Assembly: GCF_008033135.1 (NCBI RefSeq)
Contig: NZ_CP041335.1
Span: forward strand, 655,513-719,512
Length of the DNA stretch: 64,000 bases
Direction: 5' to 3'
From: Chitinolyticbacter meiyuanensis
Lineage (GTDB): Bacteria > Pseudomonadota > Gammaproteobacteria > Burkholderiales > Chitinibacteraceae
Shown here: piece by piece, positions 7,978 to 15,621 of the stretch
How the letters are laid out: the number at the start of each line of letters is the position of its first letter
Position numbering within the stretch: the stretch's first letter is position 1
The notes under the pieces: generated by a model
The model's input: the letters and a program-made list of their open reading frames with translations, nothing else
Databases searched by the model: none
Told to the model about the DNA's origin: nothing
Translations under genes and position numbers: made by a program

Positions 7978-10323
7978 ATGACTACTGCTCATGTATTGGG
8001 CTTTCCCCGCATCGGCGGCCAGCGCGAGCTGAAGTTCGCCATCGAGGCGTTCTGGCGCGGCGAGATTGCCGAGACCGAGCTCGCCGCTGTCGGTAGCACG
8101 CTGCGCCGCCGCCACTGGCAATGGCAGAAGGATGCTGGGCTCGACTTCGCCAGCGTCGGCGATTTCGCTTGGTACGACCAAGTGCTGAACACTGCGGCGC
8201 TGCTCGGTGCGCTGCCGTCCCGCTTCGGCTTCGACGCCAAAGCGCTCAATCTCAAGCAGTACTTCGAGCTGGCGCGCGGCAATGCCGGCCAGCCGGCGCT
8301 GGAAATGACCAAGTGGTTCGATACCAACTACCACTACCTCGTGCCGGAACTGGACGACCACACCCGCTTCGACGGCGGCGTGGACTGGTTCTTCCACGAG
8401 GTGCAGGAGGCGCTGGCCCAGGGCCACGCGGTGAAGCCGGTGCTGCTGGGGCCGCTGTCCTTCCTGTATCTCGCCAAGACCAAGGCGGCGGGTCTTAACA
8501 AGCTGGGGCTGGCTGCCCGCATCGTGCCGGCATATCGCCGCATCATCGACAAGCTGGCGGCGCAGGGTGTGACATGGCTGCAGATCGACGAACCCATCCT
8601 TGGTCTCGAACTCGATGCCAGCTGGCTCGCCGCATTCGAGCCGGTGTACCGCGAGTTGGCGCAAGGTGGCATGAAGCTGTTGCTGGCTACCTACTTCGAC
8701 AGCGTCGCCGCGCATGCTGAGCTGCTGGCTGAGCTGCCGGTGGCTGGCGTGCATATCGATCTGGTGCGCGCGCCGGAACAACTCGATGCACTGATCACCC
8801 ACTGGCCGCAGGACAAAATCTTGTCGGCTGGCGTGATCGACGGCCGCAACATCTGGGCGGCCGATCTTTCCGCCAAGCTGGCCACGCTGGAAACGGCCCA
8901 AGCGCGGCTCGGCGAGCGGCTGTGGGTAGCGTCGAGCTGCTCCTTGCTGCACAGCCCGGTCGATCTGGATTCCGAGGACGCGCTCGATGGCGAGCTCAAG
9001 TCTTGGCTGGCCTTTGCCAAGCAGAAGCTCTCGGAAGTGGCGCTGCTCAAGACCGCGTTGGTGCAGGGCCGTGCCGCAGTGGCCGAGCAGCTCGCCGCGA
9101 GCGATGCGGTGGCCAAGGCGCGCCTGACCTCGCGCCGCATCCACAATCTGGCGGTGAAGGCCCGTGTTGCCGCCCTGACAGCGGGCGATGCCCAGCGCAC
9201 CAGCACCTATTCGCGCCGCGCCGAACAACAACAGGCCTGGCTCAAGCTGCCGTCGCTGCCGACCACCACCATCGGCTCCTTCCCGCAAACCCGCGAAATC
9301 CGCGCCGCCCGCGCTGCGTTCAAGCGCGGCGAGTTGCCCGAGGCTGATTACATCACCGCAATGCAGGCCGAAATCCGTCTGGTGGTGGAGAAGCAGGACG
9401 CGCTGGGCCTTGACGTGCCGGTGCACGGCGAAGCCGAGCGCAACGACATGGTCGAGTACTTCGGCGAGCAGCTGGCCGGCTTCACCTTCACCCGCTTCGG
9501 CTGGGTGCAGAGCTACGGCAGCCGCTGCGTGAAGCCGCCCATCATCTTCGGCGATGTGTCGCGCCCCAAGGCGATGACGGTCGAATGGAGCCGCTACGCG
9601 CAATCGCTGACCACCAAGCCAATGAAGGGCATGCTCACCGGCCCGGTGACCATTCTGCAGTGGTCGTTTGTGCGCGATGACCAGCCGCGCGAGCAGACCT
9701 GCCTGCAGATTGCGCTGGCGATCCGCGACGAGGTGGTCGATCTGGAACAGGCGGGCATCAAGGTGATCCAGATCGACGAGCCGGCGTTCCGTGAAGGCCT
9801 GCCGCTCAAGCGCGGCGACTGGGATGCCTACCTGGAATGGGCTGGGCGCGCCTTTCGCGTATCGGCCTCCGGCGTGGTGGACAGTACGCAGATCCACACC
9901 CACATGTGCTATTCGGAGTTCAACGACATCCTGCCGGCGATCGCCGCGATGGATGCGGATGTGATCACCATCGAGACCAGCCGCTCGGACATGGAACTGC
10001 TCGAAGCTTTCGGCACCTTCCACTACCCGAACGAGATCGGTCCGGGCGTGTACGACATCCACAGCCCACGCGTACCGCCGGTGGCCGAGATGCTGCGGCT
10101 GATCGCCAAGGCGCTGGACGTGGTCCCGTTTGATCGGCTGTGGATCAACCCGGATTGCGGCTTGAAGACCCGCGGCTGGCCGGAGACCGAGGCGGCACTG
10201 CAGAACATGCTGGATGCTACCCGCCAGGCGCGCGCCGCGCTGGCCGAGGGCCGCAAGCTGGTGGTCGATGCCGCGCAGGCCTATACGCCAGTGCACGGCA
10301 GCGGCGCCTGCAGTTGCCACTAG
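7978..10323 (+). CDS. metE: Cobalamin-independent methionine synthase MetE
   Basis: MetE transfers a methyl group from methyltetrahydropteroyl-triglutamate to homocysteine, giving methionine without vitamin B12. The 781-residue length is normal. Landmarks are the N-terminal [19 protein letters not shown], the repeat-domain [14 protein letters not shown], the zinc ligands in [11 protein letters not shown] (about residues 639-643) with the Glu of [10 protein letters not shown], and the last zinc Cys in [11 protein letters not shown] (about 725). The ATG at 7978 has GGAG upstream and is preferred to an in-frame start 5 codons earlier. A strong terminator follows at 10482. The presence of metE next to metR implies methionine synthesis can proceed without cobalamin. 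Confidence 0.97.
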   Translation: MTTAHVLGFPRIGGQRELKFAIEAFWRGEIAETELAAVGSTLRRRHWQWQKDAGLDFASVGDFAWYDQVLNTAALLGALPSRFGFDAKALNLKQYFELARGNAGQPALEMTKWFDTNYHYLVPELDDHTRFDGGVDWFFHEVQEALAQGHAVKPVLLGPLSFLYLAKTKAAGLNKLGLAARIVPAYRRIIDKLAAQGVTWLQIDEPILGLELDASWLAAFEPVYRELAQGGMKLLLATYFDSVAAHAELLAELPVAGVHIDLVRAPEQLDALITHWPQDKILSAGVIDGRNIWAADLSAKLATLETAQARLGERLWVASSCSLLHSPVDLDSEDALDGELKSWLAFAKQKLSEVALLKTALVQGRAAVAEQLAASDAVAKARLTSRRIHNLAVKARVAALTAGDAQRTSTYSRRAEQQQAWLKLPSLPTTTIGSFPQTREIRAARAAFKRGELPEADYITAMQAEIRLVVEKQDALGLDVPVHGEAERNDMVEYFGEQLAGFTFTRFGWVQSYGSRCVKPPIIFGDVSRPKAMTVEWSRYAQSLTTKPMKGMLTGPVTILQWSFVRDDQPREQTCLQIALAIRDEVVDLEQAGIKVIQIDEPAFREGLPLKRGDWDAYLEWAGRAFRVSASGVVDSTQIHTHMCYSEFNDILPAIAAMDADVITIETSRSDMELLEAFGTFHYPNEIGPGVYDIHSPRVPPVAEMLRLIAKALDVVPFDRLWINPDCGLKTRGWPETEAALQNMLDATRQARAALAEGRKLVVDAAQAYTPVHGSGACSCH

Positions 10324-10353
10324 GAGCGGCCAACAAAACCCTTCTGGCTATGT

Positions 10354-10460
10354 CGCACTCCCCTGCCGTACGCCGTGTACTTTCTGCGACCGAAGGAAGT
10401 CCGGTTTATCGCCTTTCAGGGCGCTTCGTGCTCCTTGCCAGAACCGCTGCATTGGGTTTT
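10354..10460. repeat. Dispersed 107-bp intergenic repeat, copy A
   Basis: This segment between the metE stop and its terminator aligns without gaps to 41115-41221, with 17 mismatches in 107 positions (about 84 percent identity) and an invariant 26-base core (10386-10411). It sits in the same orientation as copy B. Several frames stay open across both copies, which invites false gene calls, but no frame has a ribosome-binding site or a recognisable protein. The family is not one I can name. Confidence 0.8.
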
Positions 10461-10481
10461 CAGCCGCTTAGAGCCATCGAA

Positions 10482-10510
10482 GAAAACCCGGCAATGCCGG
10501 GTTTTCTTTT
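10482..10510 (+). terminator. Rho-independent terminator of metE
   Basis: An 11-bp stem (GAAAACCCGGC and its complement, loop AAT) is followed by TTTT on the plus strand. It lies about 160 bases after metE, with repeat copy A in between. Confidence 0.85.
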
Positions 10511-10532
10511 CCTGGAATGACGAGAGACCGCG

Positions 10533-10820
10533 ATGTTTAGCCAGATCGTGCAGTTCCGTCTGATGGTTGAAGCCGATGCCGATCACTTCGAGGCGCTGAT
10601 CGACCAGATGATCACCTGGCTGCAGCAACGCTCCGGCTTTATCGGCTACCAGCTGTTCCGTACCGGGCGGGACGGTATCGACCTGATCCACTGGCAGGAT
10701 GAAGCCAGCTGCCGGGCCGGCTTGGCCGCTTTCCTCGAAACCGGGCTCGCCCAGGCGCTGATGGCACTGTGCGAGTCGGAGTGCAGCAGCTTCTTCGGCA
10801 CGTGCCGCCGCAACGTTTGA
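10533..10820 (+). CDS. Small antibiotic-biosynthesis-monooxygenase-like (dimeric alpha/beta barrel) protein
   Basis: The 95-residue product (MFSQIVQFRLMVEADADHFE start) has the pattern of the ABM/dimeric alpha-beta barrel fold: an N-terminal strand, a helix LIDQMITWLQQRSGFIGYQLF, then strand DGIDLIHWQDEASCRAGLAA. Proteins of this fold are small homodimeric oxygenases or heme-handling proteins; no specific substrate is indicated. It contains three Cys residues near its C-terminus (CESECSSFFGTC), which is unusual for the fold. It stands alone between the metE terminator and the MaoC-family gene. The function is unknown and the fold call rests on pattern only. Confidence 0.65.
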   Translation: MFSQIVQFRLMVEADADHFEALIDQMITWLQQRSGFIGYQLFRTGRDGIDLIHWQDEASCRAGLAAFLETGLAQALMALCESECSSFFGTCRRNV

Positions 10821-10901
10821 TCGGCGTCATGCATCGGAGATAGCAGCTTGCTGCGTTGCAGCATATGCTGGGATGCGACCCATCCTGAGGAGGAAGCTGC
10901 C

Positions 10902-11318
10902 GTGTCCTATGCCTTTGAAGACCTTTCCGTCGGCTTGACGGCCGAGTACCGCAAGACACTGACCGAGACGGACGTGGTGCTGTTTGCCGGCCTCACCGGC
11001 GACAACAACCCCATGCACATCGATGCCGAGTTCGCCGCCGAGACGCGCTTCGGCGAGCGGGTGGTGCACGGCATGCTCACGGCCAGCATGCTGTCATCGG
11101 TGATCGGCATGAAGCTGCCAGGCCCAGGCTGCATCTACATGTCGCAGAGCCTGCGTTTTCTGAAGCCAGTGCATATCGGCGAGACGGTGACTGCAACCGC
11201 CGAAGTGATCGAGTTGCTGCCTGAGAAACAGCGGGTACGGCTCAAGACCACCTGCTCGGTGCGTGGCGAGCCGGTGCTCGATGGCGAGGCGCTGATCTGG
11301 GTGCCGAAGCACGATTGA
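10902..11318 (+). CDS. MaoC-family (R)-specific enoyl-CoA hydratase
   Basis: The 138-residue hotdog-fold protein carries the hydratase-2 signature FAGLTGDNNPMHIDAEFA, with catalytic Asp near residue 34 and His near 39. PhaJ-like enzymes of this size hydrate trans-2-enoyl-CoA to (R)-3-hydroxyacyl-CoA and often feed polyhydroxyalkanoate synthesis. The C-terminal part (LRFLKPVHIGETVTATAEV) is also typical. It starts at a GTG with a very strong GAGGAGG ribosome-binding site about 8 bases upstream, which decides the start. No other PHA gene is nearby, so the exact pathway is open. Confidence 0.85.
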   Translation: MSYAFEDLSVGLTAEYRKTLTETDVVLFAGLTGDNNPMHIDAEFAAETRFGERVVHGMLTASMLSSVIGMKLPGPGCIYMSQSLRFLKPVHIGETVTATAEVIELLPEKQRVRLKTTCSVRGEPVLDGEALIWVPKHD

Positions 11319-11344
11319 GTTTGCGCTGCCGCGTGCCGATGGGC

Positions 11345-11782
11345 TCAAGCCGATAGCGGCTTGCCCATCACCACCAGATCCTGCGTCCGGTAGCCATTCC
11401 TTTGGTAAAAATCGCGCGCTGGTACCACTGCACCGGTCATCAGGAATGCTTCGCCATAATCCACGGCGGCGAGCTGGTGCTCGAACTCGGCGAGCAGTCG
11501 TTGGCCGTGGCCTTGCCCCTGCACTTGCGGCGCCACGCACAGCTCCTTCAGGTGAAAGCTCCAGTGGTCGATCCAGCGCTCGCCCCAGCCAAAGACCAGG
11601 GCAATGGGCGTGGCGCCATCGTGCAGCGCCAAACCGACAAAGCGTGGAAAGGCGGCGAAGTGCTGCAGCCGTTCGCGGGCTGCGGCTTCGCTCCAGCCGT
11701 CACACCAGGGCGGGGCGTTGAACACCGTGCAGTAGAGCGGGGCATGGTCGGCGATATTGGCAGTGGTCAGCGATACGAACAT
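11345..11782 (-). CDS. GNAT-family N-acetyltransferase
   Basis: The 145-residue product has the acetyl-CoA-binding motif A (KELCVAPQVQGQGHGQRLLA, the Q/RxxGxG/A loop) and a C-terminal motif FYQRNGYRTQDLVVMGKPL typical of GNAT enzymes. The substrate is unknown. The start at 11782 (MFVSLTTANI) gives a normal domain length; the frame is open much further upstream but overlaps argC. It lies downstream of argC beyond a strong terminator, so it probably has its own promoter. It has no evident relation to arginine synthesis beyond position. Confidence 0.8.
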   Translation of the reverse strand: MFVSLTTANIADHAPLYCTVFNAPPWCDGWSEAAARERLQHFAAFPRFVGLALHDGATPIALVFGWGERWIDHWSFHLKELCVAPQVQGQGHGQRLLAEFEHQLAAVDYGEAFLMTGAVVPARDFYQRNGYRTQDLVVMGKPLSA

Positions 11783-11792
11783 GGCGGCGATG

Positions 11793-11815
11793 AAAAAGCC
11801 CGGCGAGGCCGGGCT
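11793..11815 (-). terminator. Rho-independent terminator of argC
   Basis: The minus strand has an 8-bp stem AGCCCGGC / GCCGGGCT with loop CTC, followed by a TTTTT run, 24 bases after the argC stop. The full hairpin-plus-T-run form is present. Confidence 0.85.
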
Positions 11816-11838
11816 GTGTGGTTGGCAGGAGGGCGGTC

Positions 11839-12780
11839 TTACAACCCGATCGCCTCGTCCTGGCCCAGGAGGATGTTCAGATTCTGCACCGCCGCGCCGG
11901 ATGCGCCCTTGCCCAGGTTGTCGAGGCGGGCGATCAGCACCAGCTCGCCGCCGCTCTTGCTGGCGTAGGGCAGGATCTGCAGCTGGTTGGTGTTGGATAG
12001 CGTATCGGCGCGCAGGAAGGCGCCGCGCTCCAGCACGTCCTGGCTGCCCAGCGGGGCCACGGTCACGAAGCGCTCGCCCGCATACCAGTCGGTCAGTGCC
12101 TTGGCCACGTCTTCTGCCGAACCGTTCAGTTGCGAGGCATGCAGCGGGATCGCCACCAGCATGCCGGTGGGGAAGTGGCCGACGCTGGGCAGGAACACCG
12201 GCTTGGTGGCAAGGCCCGTGCAATGCTGGATTTCCGGCAGGTGCTTGTGTGACAGCCCCAGCGCGTAGAACGCGAACGGTTCGGCGTCCGCGTTTTCATG
12301 CACCTCGATCAGTGCCTTGCCGCCGCCGGTATAGCCGGAAACGCCGAGGATGTTGAGGGCGGTATCGGCCGGCAGTACGCCGCGTTCGATCAGTGGGCGC
12401 AGCAGCGCGATGGCGCCGGTGGCGTAGCAGCCTGGGTTGGCGATCCGGGTGCTGGCGCGGATTTTCTCGCGCTGGTCGGCGGCGAGTTCGGGAAAACCAT
12501 AGACCCAGGTCGGATCGATGCGGTGGGCGGTGGAGGCATCGATCACGCGCACGGCTGGGTTCTCGATCATCGCAACCGATTCGATAGCGGCATCATCGGG
12601 CAGGCAGAGGATGACCACATCGGCCTCGTTCAGCAGCGCCTTGCGGTGTTCGACCGAACGGCGCAGCGCGACGGGCAGGCTCAACAGCTGCAGATCGGTG
12701 CGCCCGGCAAGGCGTTCGACGATCTGCAAACCGGTGGTTCCGTGTTCACCGTCGATGAAAATCTTGGGCAGGCTGGCCAT
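11839..12780 (-). CDS. argC: N-acetyl-gamma-glutamyl-phosphate reductase ArgC
   Basis: ArgC reduces N-acetylglutamyl phosphate to the semialdehyde with NADPH in arginine biosynthesis. The 313-residue length marks the shorter type-2 class. An N-terminal Rossmann motif (IFIDGEHGTTGLQI) is followed by the catalytic Cys in IANPGCYATG (residue 118). Downstream are the active-site region SGYTGGGKALIE and the His in LGLSHKHLPEI. It starts at the ATG at 12780 with GAGGAGAACGAG upstream. It is monocistronic, with its own terminator; a frameshifted small gene lies upstream on the same strand. Confidence 0.94.
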   Translation of the reverse strand: MASLPKIFIDGEHGTTGLQIVERLAGRTDLQLLSLPVALRRSVEHRKALLNEADVVILCLPDDAAIESVAMIENPAVRVIDASTAHRIDPTWVYGFPELAADQREKIRASTRIANPGCYATGAIALLRPLIERGVLPADTALNILGVSGYTGGGKALIEVHENADAEPFAFYALGLSHKHLPEIQHCTGLATKPVFLPSVGHFPTGMLVAIPLHASQLNGSAEDVAKALTDWYAGERFVTVAPLGSQDVLERGAFLRADTLSNTNQLQILPYASKSGGELVLIARLDNLGKGASGAAVQNLNILLGQDEAIGL

Positions 12781-12859
12781 CTCGTTCTCCTCATTGCGCG
12801 AACTGGGGAGCTTAGCGGCAGATGCCGCAGCGCATCAACGACGGTGGCGTGACAAAACG

Positions 12860-13154
12860 TCAGCGCTTGAGCCTGTGGGTGATCTCGAAGCATCGACCCT
12901 CGCGGAACCAGACGTCGTATGCCACCTGGCCCCTGCCAGGTGGCATACGCATCGCCGTGATCCCACGCATCCCACTGCGTGCAAGGCCCGGCGCGCGTTT
13001 CAAGTTGCTCCAGCGTCAAACCGAGCAAGGTATCTGGCTGTGAAAAGGTCTCTTCCAGACGGGCTTGCGCGATGCGGCGCTCCCGACTGGCGTGCGGCCA
13101 GCCGATCGCGCAAAGCAGGCCCAATGCGCACAGCAAACCGAGGGTGATCAACAT
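12860..13154 (-). pseudogene. Frameshifted small membrane-anchored protein gene
   Basis: Reading from the ATG at 13154 gives an N-terminal hydrophobic anchor (MLITLGLLCALGLLCAIGW) and a soluble part up to GDAYATWQG. The frame then runs on for about 160 bases into argC with no protein-like character. Dropping one G from the GGGG run at 12930-12933 restores a convincing C-terminus, QVAYDVWFREGRCFEITHRL plus KR and stop at 12860. The run lies in a perfect 10-bp hairpin (12921-12944), a place where both real slips and read errors occur. The gene is therefore either broken or mis-sequenced. The restored product of about 97 residues is unknown. Confidence 0.65.
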
Positions 13155-13311
13155 AGGTCATCGTGCGCGTTCCGGTCAGTACTCAACAACTGCGCGATGA
13201 TGAGCTTCTGGCCTGCCTCATCGTGAAGCCGTCTCTGTCGCGTTCGGTAGGCTTTAACGGCCGGGTGAGCGTGACTAGGTGCACCGTTCAGCGTTGATCT
13301 GATGCACTGTG

Positions 13312-13821
13312 TTATTCAGAAACACAAATTGCCGCAAGCCCTTTGAACGCCTGATTGTTGATGTAGGTAACGGGTTCTGTTTTCTGGCCTTGGATGAATT
13401 TTTTAAATAATTCAAGTGTGGTTTCGATGGGGGATTCGCCGCGAAATTGTACGAGAATGCGGGTGTCTCTGTCATTTTTGTCCTTGAATTTGTAGGGCTC
13501 ACTTGTTGGATCCCAAGCCCAGAAACCCGTATCGGCCGTTCTGCCATCGGAATAATGCAAAACAAACTGCGTTTGAGGGACTTGGGGCTTTCCATAGATA
13601 TTGACATTCAAGGTGTCTTTCAGGCTGCCCAACTTCATTTTCGGTTCCAGAAGTTGGCAAAACTGCAGCGCATGGTGACGATCATTGAAAAGAATCTTGG
13701 AAACAACGACGTTGTATTCGCTGCCAATTTCGATCACGTAAGACTGCTCATTCCAGAAATTGGTCGCAAATGCGCTGGAAGTACCCAGTAATAAAACGGG
13801 GGCAAGCAAAAGCGATTTCAT
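13312..13821 (-). CDS. Secreted protein of unknown function
   Basis: The 169-residue product begins with a clear signal peptide (MKSLLLAPVLLLGTSSAFA, cleavage before TNFWNEQ). The mature part has two or three Cys (FCQLLEP, AAICVSE) and a Lys/Asp-rich stretch, and no family I recognise. The coding sequence is visibly AT-richer than its neighbours and uses many A/T-ending codons, suggesting acquisition by transfer. It lies next to an IS element. It should be exported to the periplasm or outside. Confidence 0.7.
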   Translation of the reverse strand: MKSLLLAPVLLLGTSSAFATNFWNEQSYVIEIGSEYNVVVSKILFNDRHHALQFCQLLEPKMKLGSLKDTLNVNIYGKPQVPQTQFVLHYSDGRTADTGFWAWDPTSEPYKFKDKNDRDTRILVQFRGESPIETTLELFKKFIQGQKTEPVTYINNQAFKGLAAICVSE

Positions 13822-13983
13822 GAAATCCTCTACAAGGGCTTGGGGGTCGAAGGGGGTTCCAATTGCAACACAGGGAAGTAGTCTCCAATTGACTGACGGC
13901 GATCAATTAAATGGGTTGAATGCCAGCCAAAAAATCCTTGACCGCCTTGGGGCGACGTCACCCCCTCATGAATAGCATTTCGC

Positions 13984-13993
13984 TTTAGAGTCC
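13984..13993. repeat. Left terminal inverted repeat of the IS
   Basis: TTTAGAGTCC matches the complement of 15120-15129 exactly. The orfB stop codon (TAA on the minus strand, 13985-13987) falls inside this repeat. Confidence 0.8.
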
Positions 13994-14842
13994 GGCCCCC
14001 GATATTACCGGTTTCTTCCTCGCTAGCTGCCGGGCATAGGCCGATGGCGTCAGCCCGCCCAACGCCTTCTTCGGCCGCTCCTCGTTGTATTCCCGTCGCC
14101 AGGCTTCGATCACCACCCGCGCATGCGCCAAGCTGGTGAACCAGTGCTCGTTCAGACATTCGTCCCGCAGCCGGCCATTGAATGATTCGATGTAAGCGTT
14201 CTGGTTCGGTTTGCCCGGTTCAATCTGCCGCAGCGTGATGCCGCGCCGGTACGCCCAGTGCAGCATCGCTCGACCGCAGAACTCCTTGCCGTTGTCAGTG
14301 CGAATCACCTGCGGCAAGCCGCGTGAGACCGCTAATCGATCCAGTTGCCGCGTCAGAATTTCGCCACTGATGGCTCGCTCCGGGATCACCGCAATGGCTT
14401 CATGCGTGGCATCGTCGACAACGGTCAGGCATTTGATCACTCGTCCTTCGGCCGTGCGATCAAACACGAAGTCCATCGACCAGACCGCATTGGCGACCTG
14501 CGGCCGGATCAGCGGCTGCCGCTCCGATGGCGGCACCTTCTTGCGCTTGCGTCGCCGCACTTGCAGCCCGGCCAGTGCATATAGCCGTTCTACCCGCTTG
14601 TGGTTCACTGCCCAGCCGCTCTGGCGCAGCTTCAGATAGATCATCCCTGCACCGTAGCGACGATGGCGCTGCGCCAGTTCGACGATCCGCTGCCGTAACA
14701 TGCCGTTCCGATCCGGCTTGGGCCGGTAGCGCAAGGCGCTCGGACTCATTCGGGCGATGCGCAACGCCCAGCGCTCACTCAGACCCCGTCCGGCGAGGAA
14801 CCGCACCAGCTCGCGTCGCGTTGGTGCGGTCACCACTTTTTT
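13985..14842 (-). CDS. IS3-family OrfB, DDE transposase (made by -1 frameshift)
   Basis: Following the slip the frame continues [20 protein letters not shown] and contains the rve integrase core: Asp in [11 protein letters not shown], Asp in [12 protein letters not shown] and Glu in [17 protein letters not shown], the DDE triad. Its C-terminus [19 protein letters not shown] is the usual IS3 ending. The fusion OrfAB is the active transposase. No independent start with a good ribosome-binding site is needed. The frame looks complete, so the element may still be mobile. Confidence 0.92.
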   Translation of the reverse strand, partial: KKVVTAPTRRELVRFLAGRGLSERWALRIARMSPSALRYRPKPDRNGMLRQRIVELAQRHRRYGAGMIYLKLRQSGWAVNHKRVERLYALAGLQVRRRKRKKVPPSERQPLIRPQVANAVWSMDFVFDRTAEGRVIKCLTVVDDATHEAIAVIPERAISGEILTRQLDRLAVSRGLPQVIRTDNGKEFCGRAMLHWAYRRGITLRQIEPGKPNQNAYIESFNGRLRDECLNEHWFTSLAHARVVIEAWRREYNEERPKKALGGLTPSAYARQLARKKPVISGAGL

Positions 14843-15093
14843 TGCAGTGCTTCCTTGATGACCTCGTTTTCGAGCATCGAATTGGCCAGCATGCGCTTGA
14901 GCCGAGCATTCTCGGCCTCGAGTTCCTTGAGCCGCTTGGCGTCGGAGACGCTCATGCCACCGAACTTGCTGCGCCAGAGATAGTAACTGGCTTCGGAGAA
15001 ACCGTGCCGGCGGCACAGTTCCTTGATGGGCAAGCCCGCTTCGGCCTCGCGCAGGAAGCCGATGATTTGTTCTTCGGAAAAGCGTTTCTTCAC
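14830..15093 (-). CDS. IS3-family OrfA, helix-turn-helix protein
   Basis: The 87-residue product ([20 protein letters not shown]) contains the OrfA helix-turn-helix ([20 protein letters not shown]) and a leucine-zipper segment ([20 protein letters not shown]). OrfA binds the element ends and regulates transposition. Near its end the minus strand reads CAA AAA AAG TGG TGA, where a -1 slip on A7G fuses it to orfB. Confidence 0.92.
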   Translation of the reverse strand: MKKRFSEEQIIGFLREAEAGLPIKELCRRHGFSEASYYLWRSKFGGMSVSDAKRLKELEAENARLKRMLANSMLENEVIKEALQKKW

Positions 15094-15119
15094 GTCCAGT
15101 CTCCTTGATGGAAGGGATT

Positions 15120-15129
15120 GGACTCTAAA
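15120..15129. repeat. Right terminal inverted repeat of the IS
   Basis: GGACTCTAAA is the exact complement of the left end. It lies 27 bases upstream of the orfA start codon, as expected for a promoter-bearing IS3 left end in the transposase direction. Confidence 0.8.
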
Positions 15130-15590
15130 GCTGCGTGCTACTCAAACTTGGGGGGACGTCGGTTGTACTTTTTTATTTGGGAGAAACCATTTTTCTTGAA
15201 GAGATGAAAGGCTTTCCCAGATGGTCTGCAAGAATGCGTCAAGCGCACTCTGCAGCTCCGGCTTGAAACAGATGGGGCTCAAAAGCGCGATCGTTGACAT
15301 TTGCTGAGGTGCGAAAGAGGTTGAGCAATCGGTTGGAAAAGGTGCCAGCCGCTCGACTTCGCGATACTCACCTTGCATTTGGCTGCTGCATGGCGACTGC
15401 GATCATGAACTTGAAGCAATATTGCATAATGTCTGCTTCGGTGGAGGCACTGCGCTTGCTCAACTGAGTGCGTCGGCGAGAGCGAGGTTCTGTCTAACAC
15501 AGTGCCAACCCTAGGTCATGCAGTCGTCTCTTTTCGAGGGCAGTCGCGCGGTGTCGGGCTTCCAGGCAGGAACGGGCTTAAGGCCAAAGC
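15130..15590. other. AT-richer gap with no supported gene
   Basis: About 460 bases between the IS and the flavoprotein terminator are AT-richer than average. The only frame of note is a 78-residue minus-strand reading (15142-15378) with no recognisable features or ribosome-binding site. The stretch may be the remnant of sequence into which the IS inserted. Confidence 0.5.
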
Positions 15591-15616
15591 AAAACCGGGG
15601 CACTGCCCCGGTTTTT
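15591..15616. terminator. Rho-independent terminator after the flavoprotein gene
   Basis: An 11-bp stem AAAACCGGGGC / GCCCCGGTTTT with loop ACT, flanked by A and T runs, lies 6 bases beyond the stop at 15622. It can act on the minus strand and is symmetrical enough to work in both directions. Confidence 0.82.
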
Positions 15617-15621
15617 CTGTA

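Larger units (their letters stand above)
13984..15129 (-). mobile_element. IS3-family insertion sequence, 1146 bp
   Basis: The element is bounded by 10-bp terminal inverted repeats (TTTAGAGTCC on the left, its complement on the right) and encodes two overlapping frames, orfA and orfB, linked by an A7G slippery site. The DDE transposase and helix-turn-helix OrfA are typical of IS3, probably of the IS51/IS407-like subgroups. Both frames look intact. No target-site duplication is visible for any plausible choice of ends. It sits in an AT-richer gene-poor stretch between a secreted orphan and a flavoprotein gene. Confidence 0.9.

Noticed and set aside
7957..10320. A 787-codon open frame antisense to metE, and similar long frames antisense to spoT (1929-3947), the flavoprotein (15502-17226), etfBA (21100-22965), ftrD (24686-26134) and ETF-QO (27565-29064)
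   Set aside because: They mirror real genes in GC-rich DNA, give low-complexity His/Arg/Gln/Ala-rich translations and have no family motifs or ribosome-binding sites.
10345..10520. Small open frames across repeat copy A, and the like across copy B (41043-41236)
   Set aside because: Several frames stay open in both copies with similar translations, but there is no ribosome-binding site or known domain; the shared feature is the DNA repeat.
12681..12859. Extension of the small membrane-anchored protein 160 bases into argC
   Set aside because: The restored frame ends before argC with a natural C-terminus, so the extension is a product of the frameshift.
13978..15135. A target-site duplication flanking the IS
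   Set aside because: No pair of 3- to 5-base flanks matches for any plausible choice of element ends.
15142..15378. A 78-residue minus-strand reading beside the IS
   Set aside because: No recognisable features, weak start, and an AT-richer context in which short frames are common; listed only as gene-free sequence.
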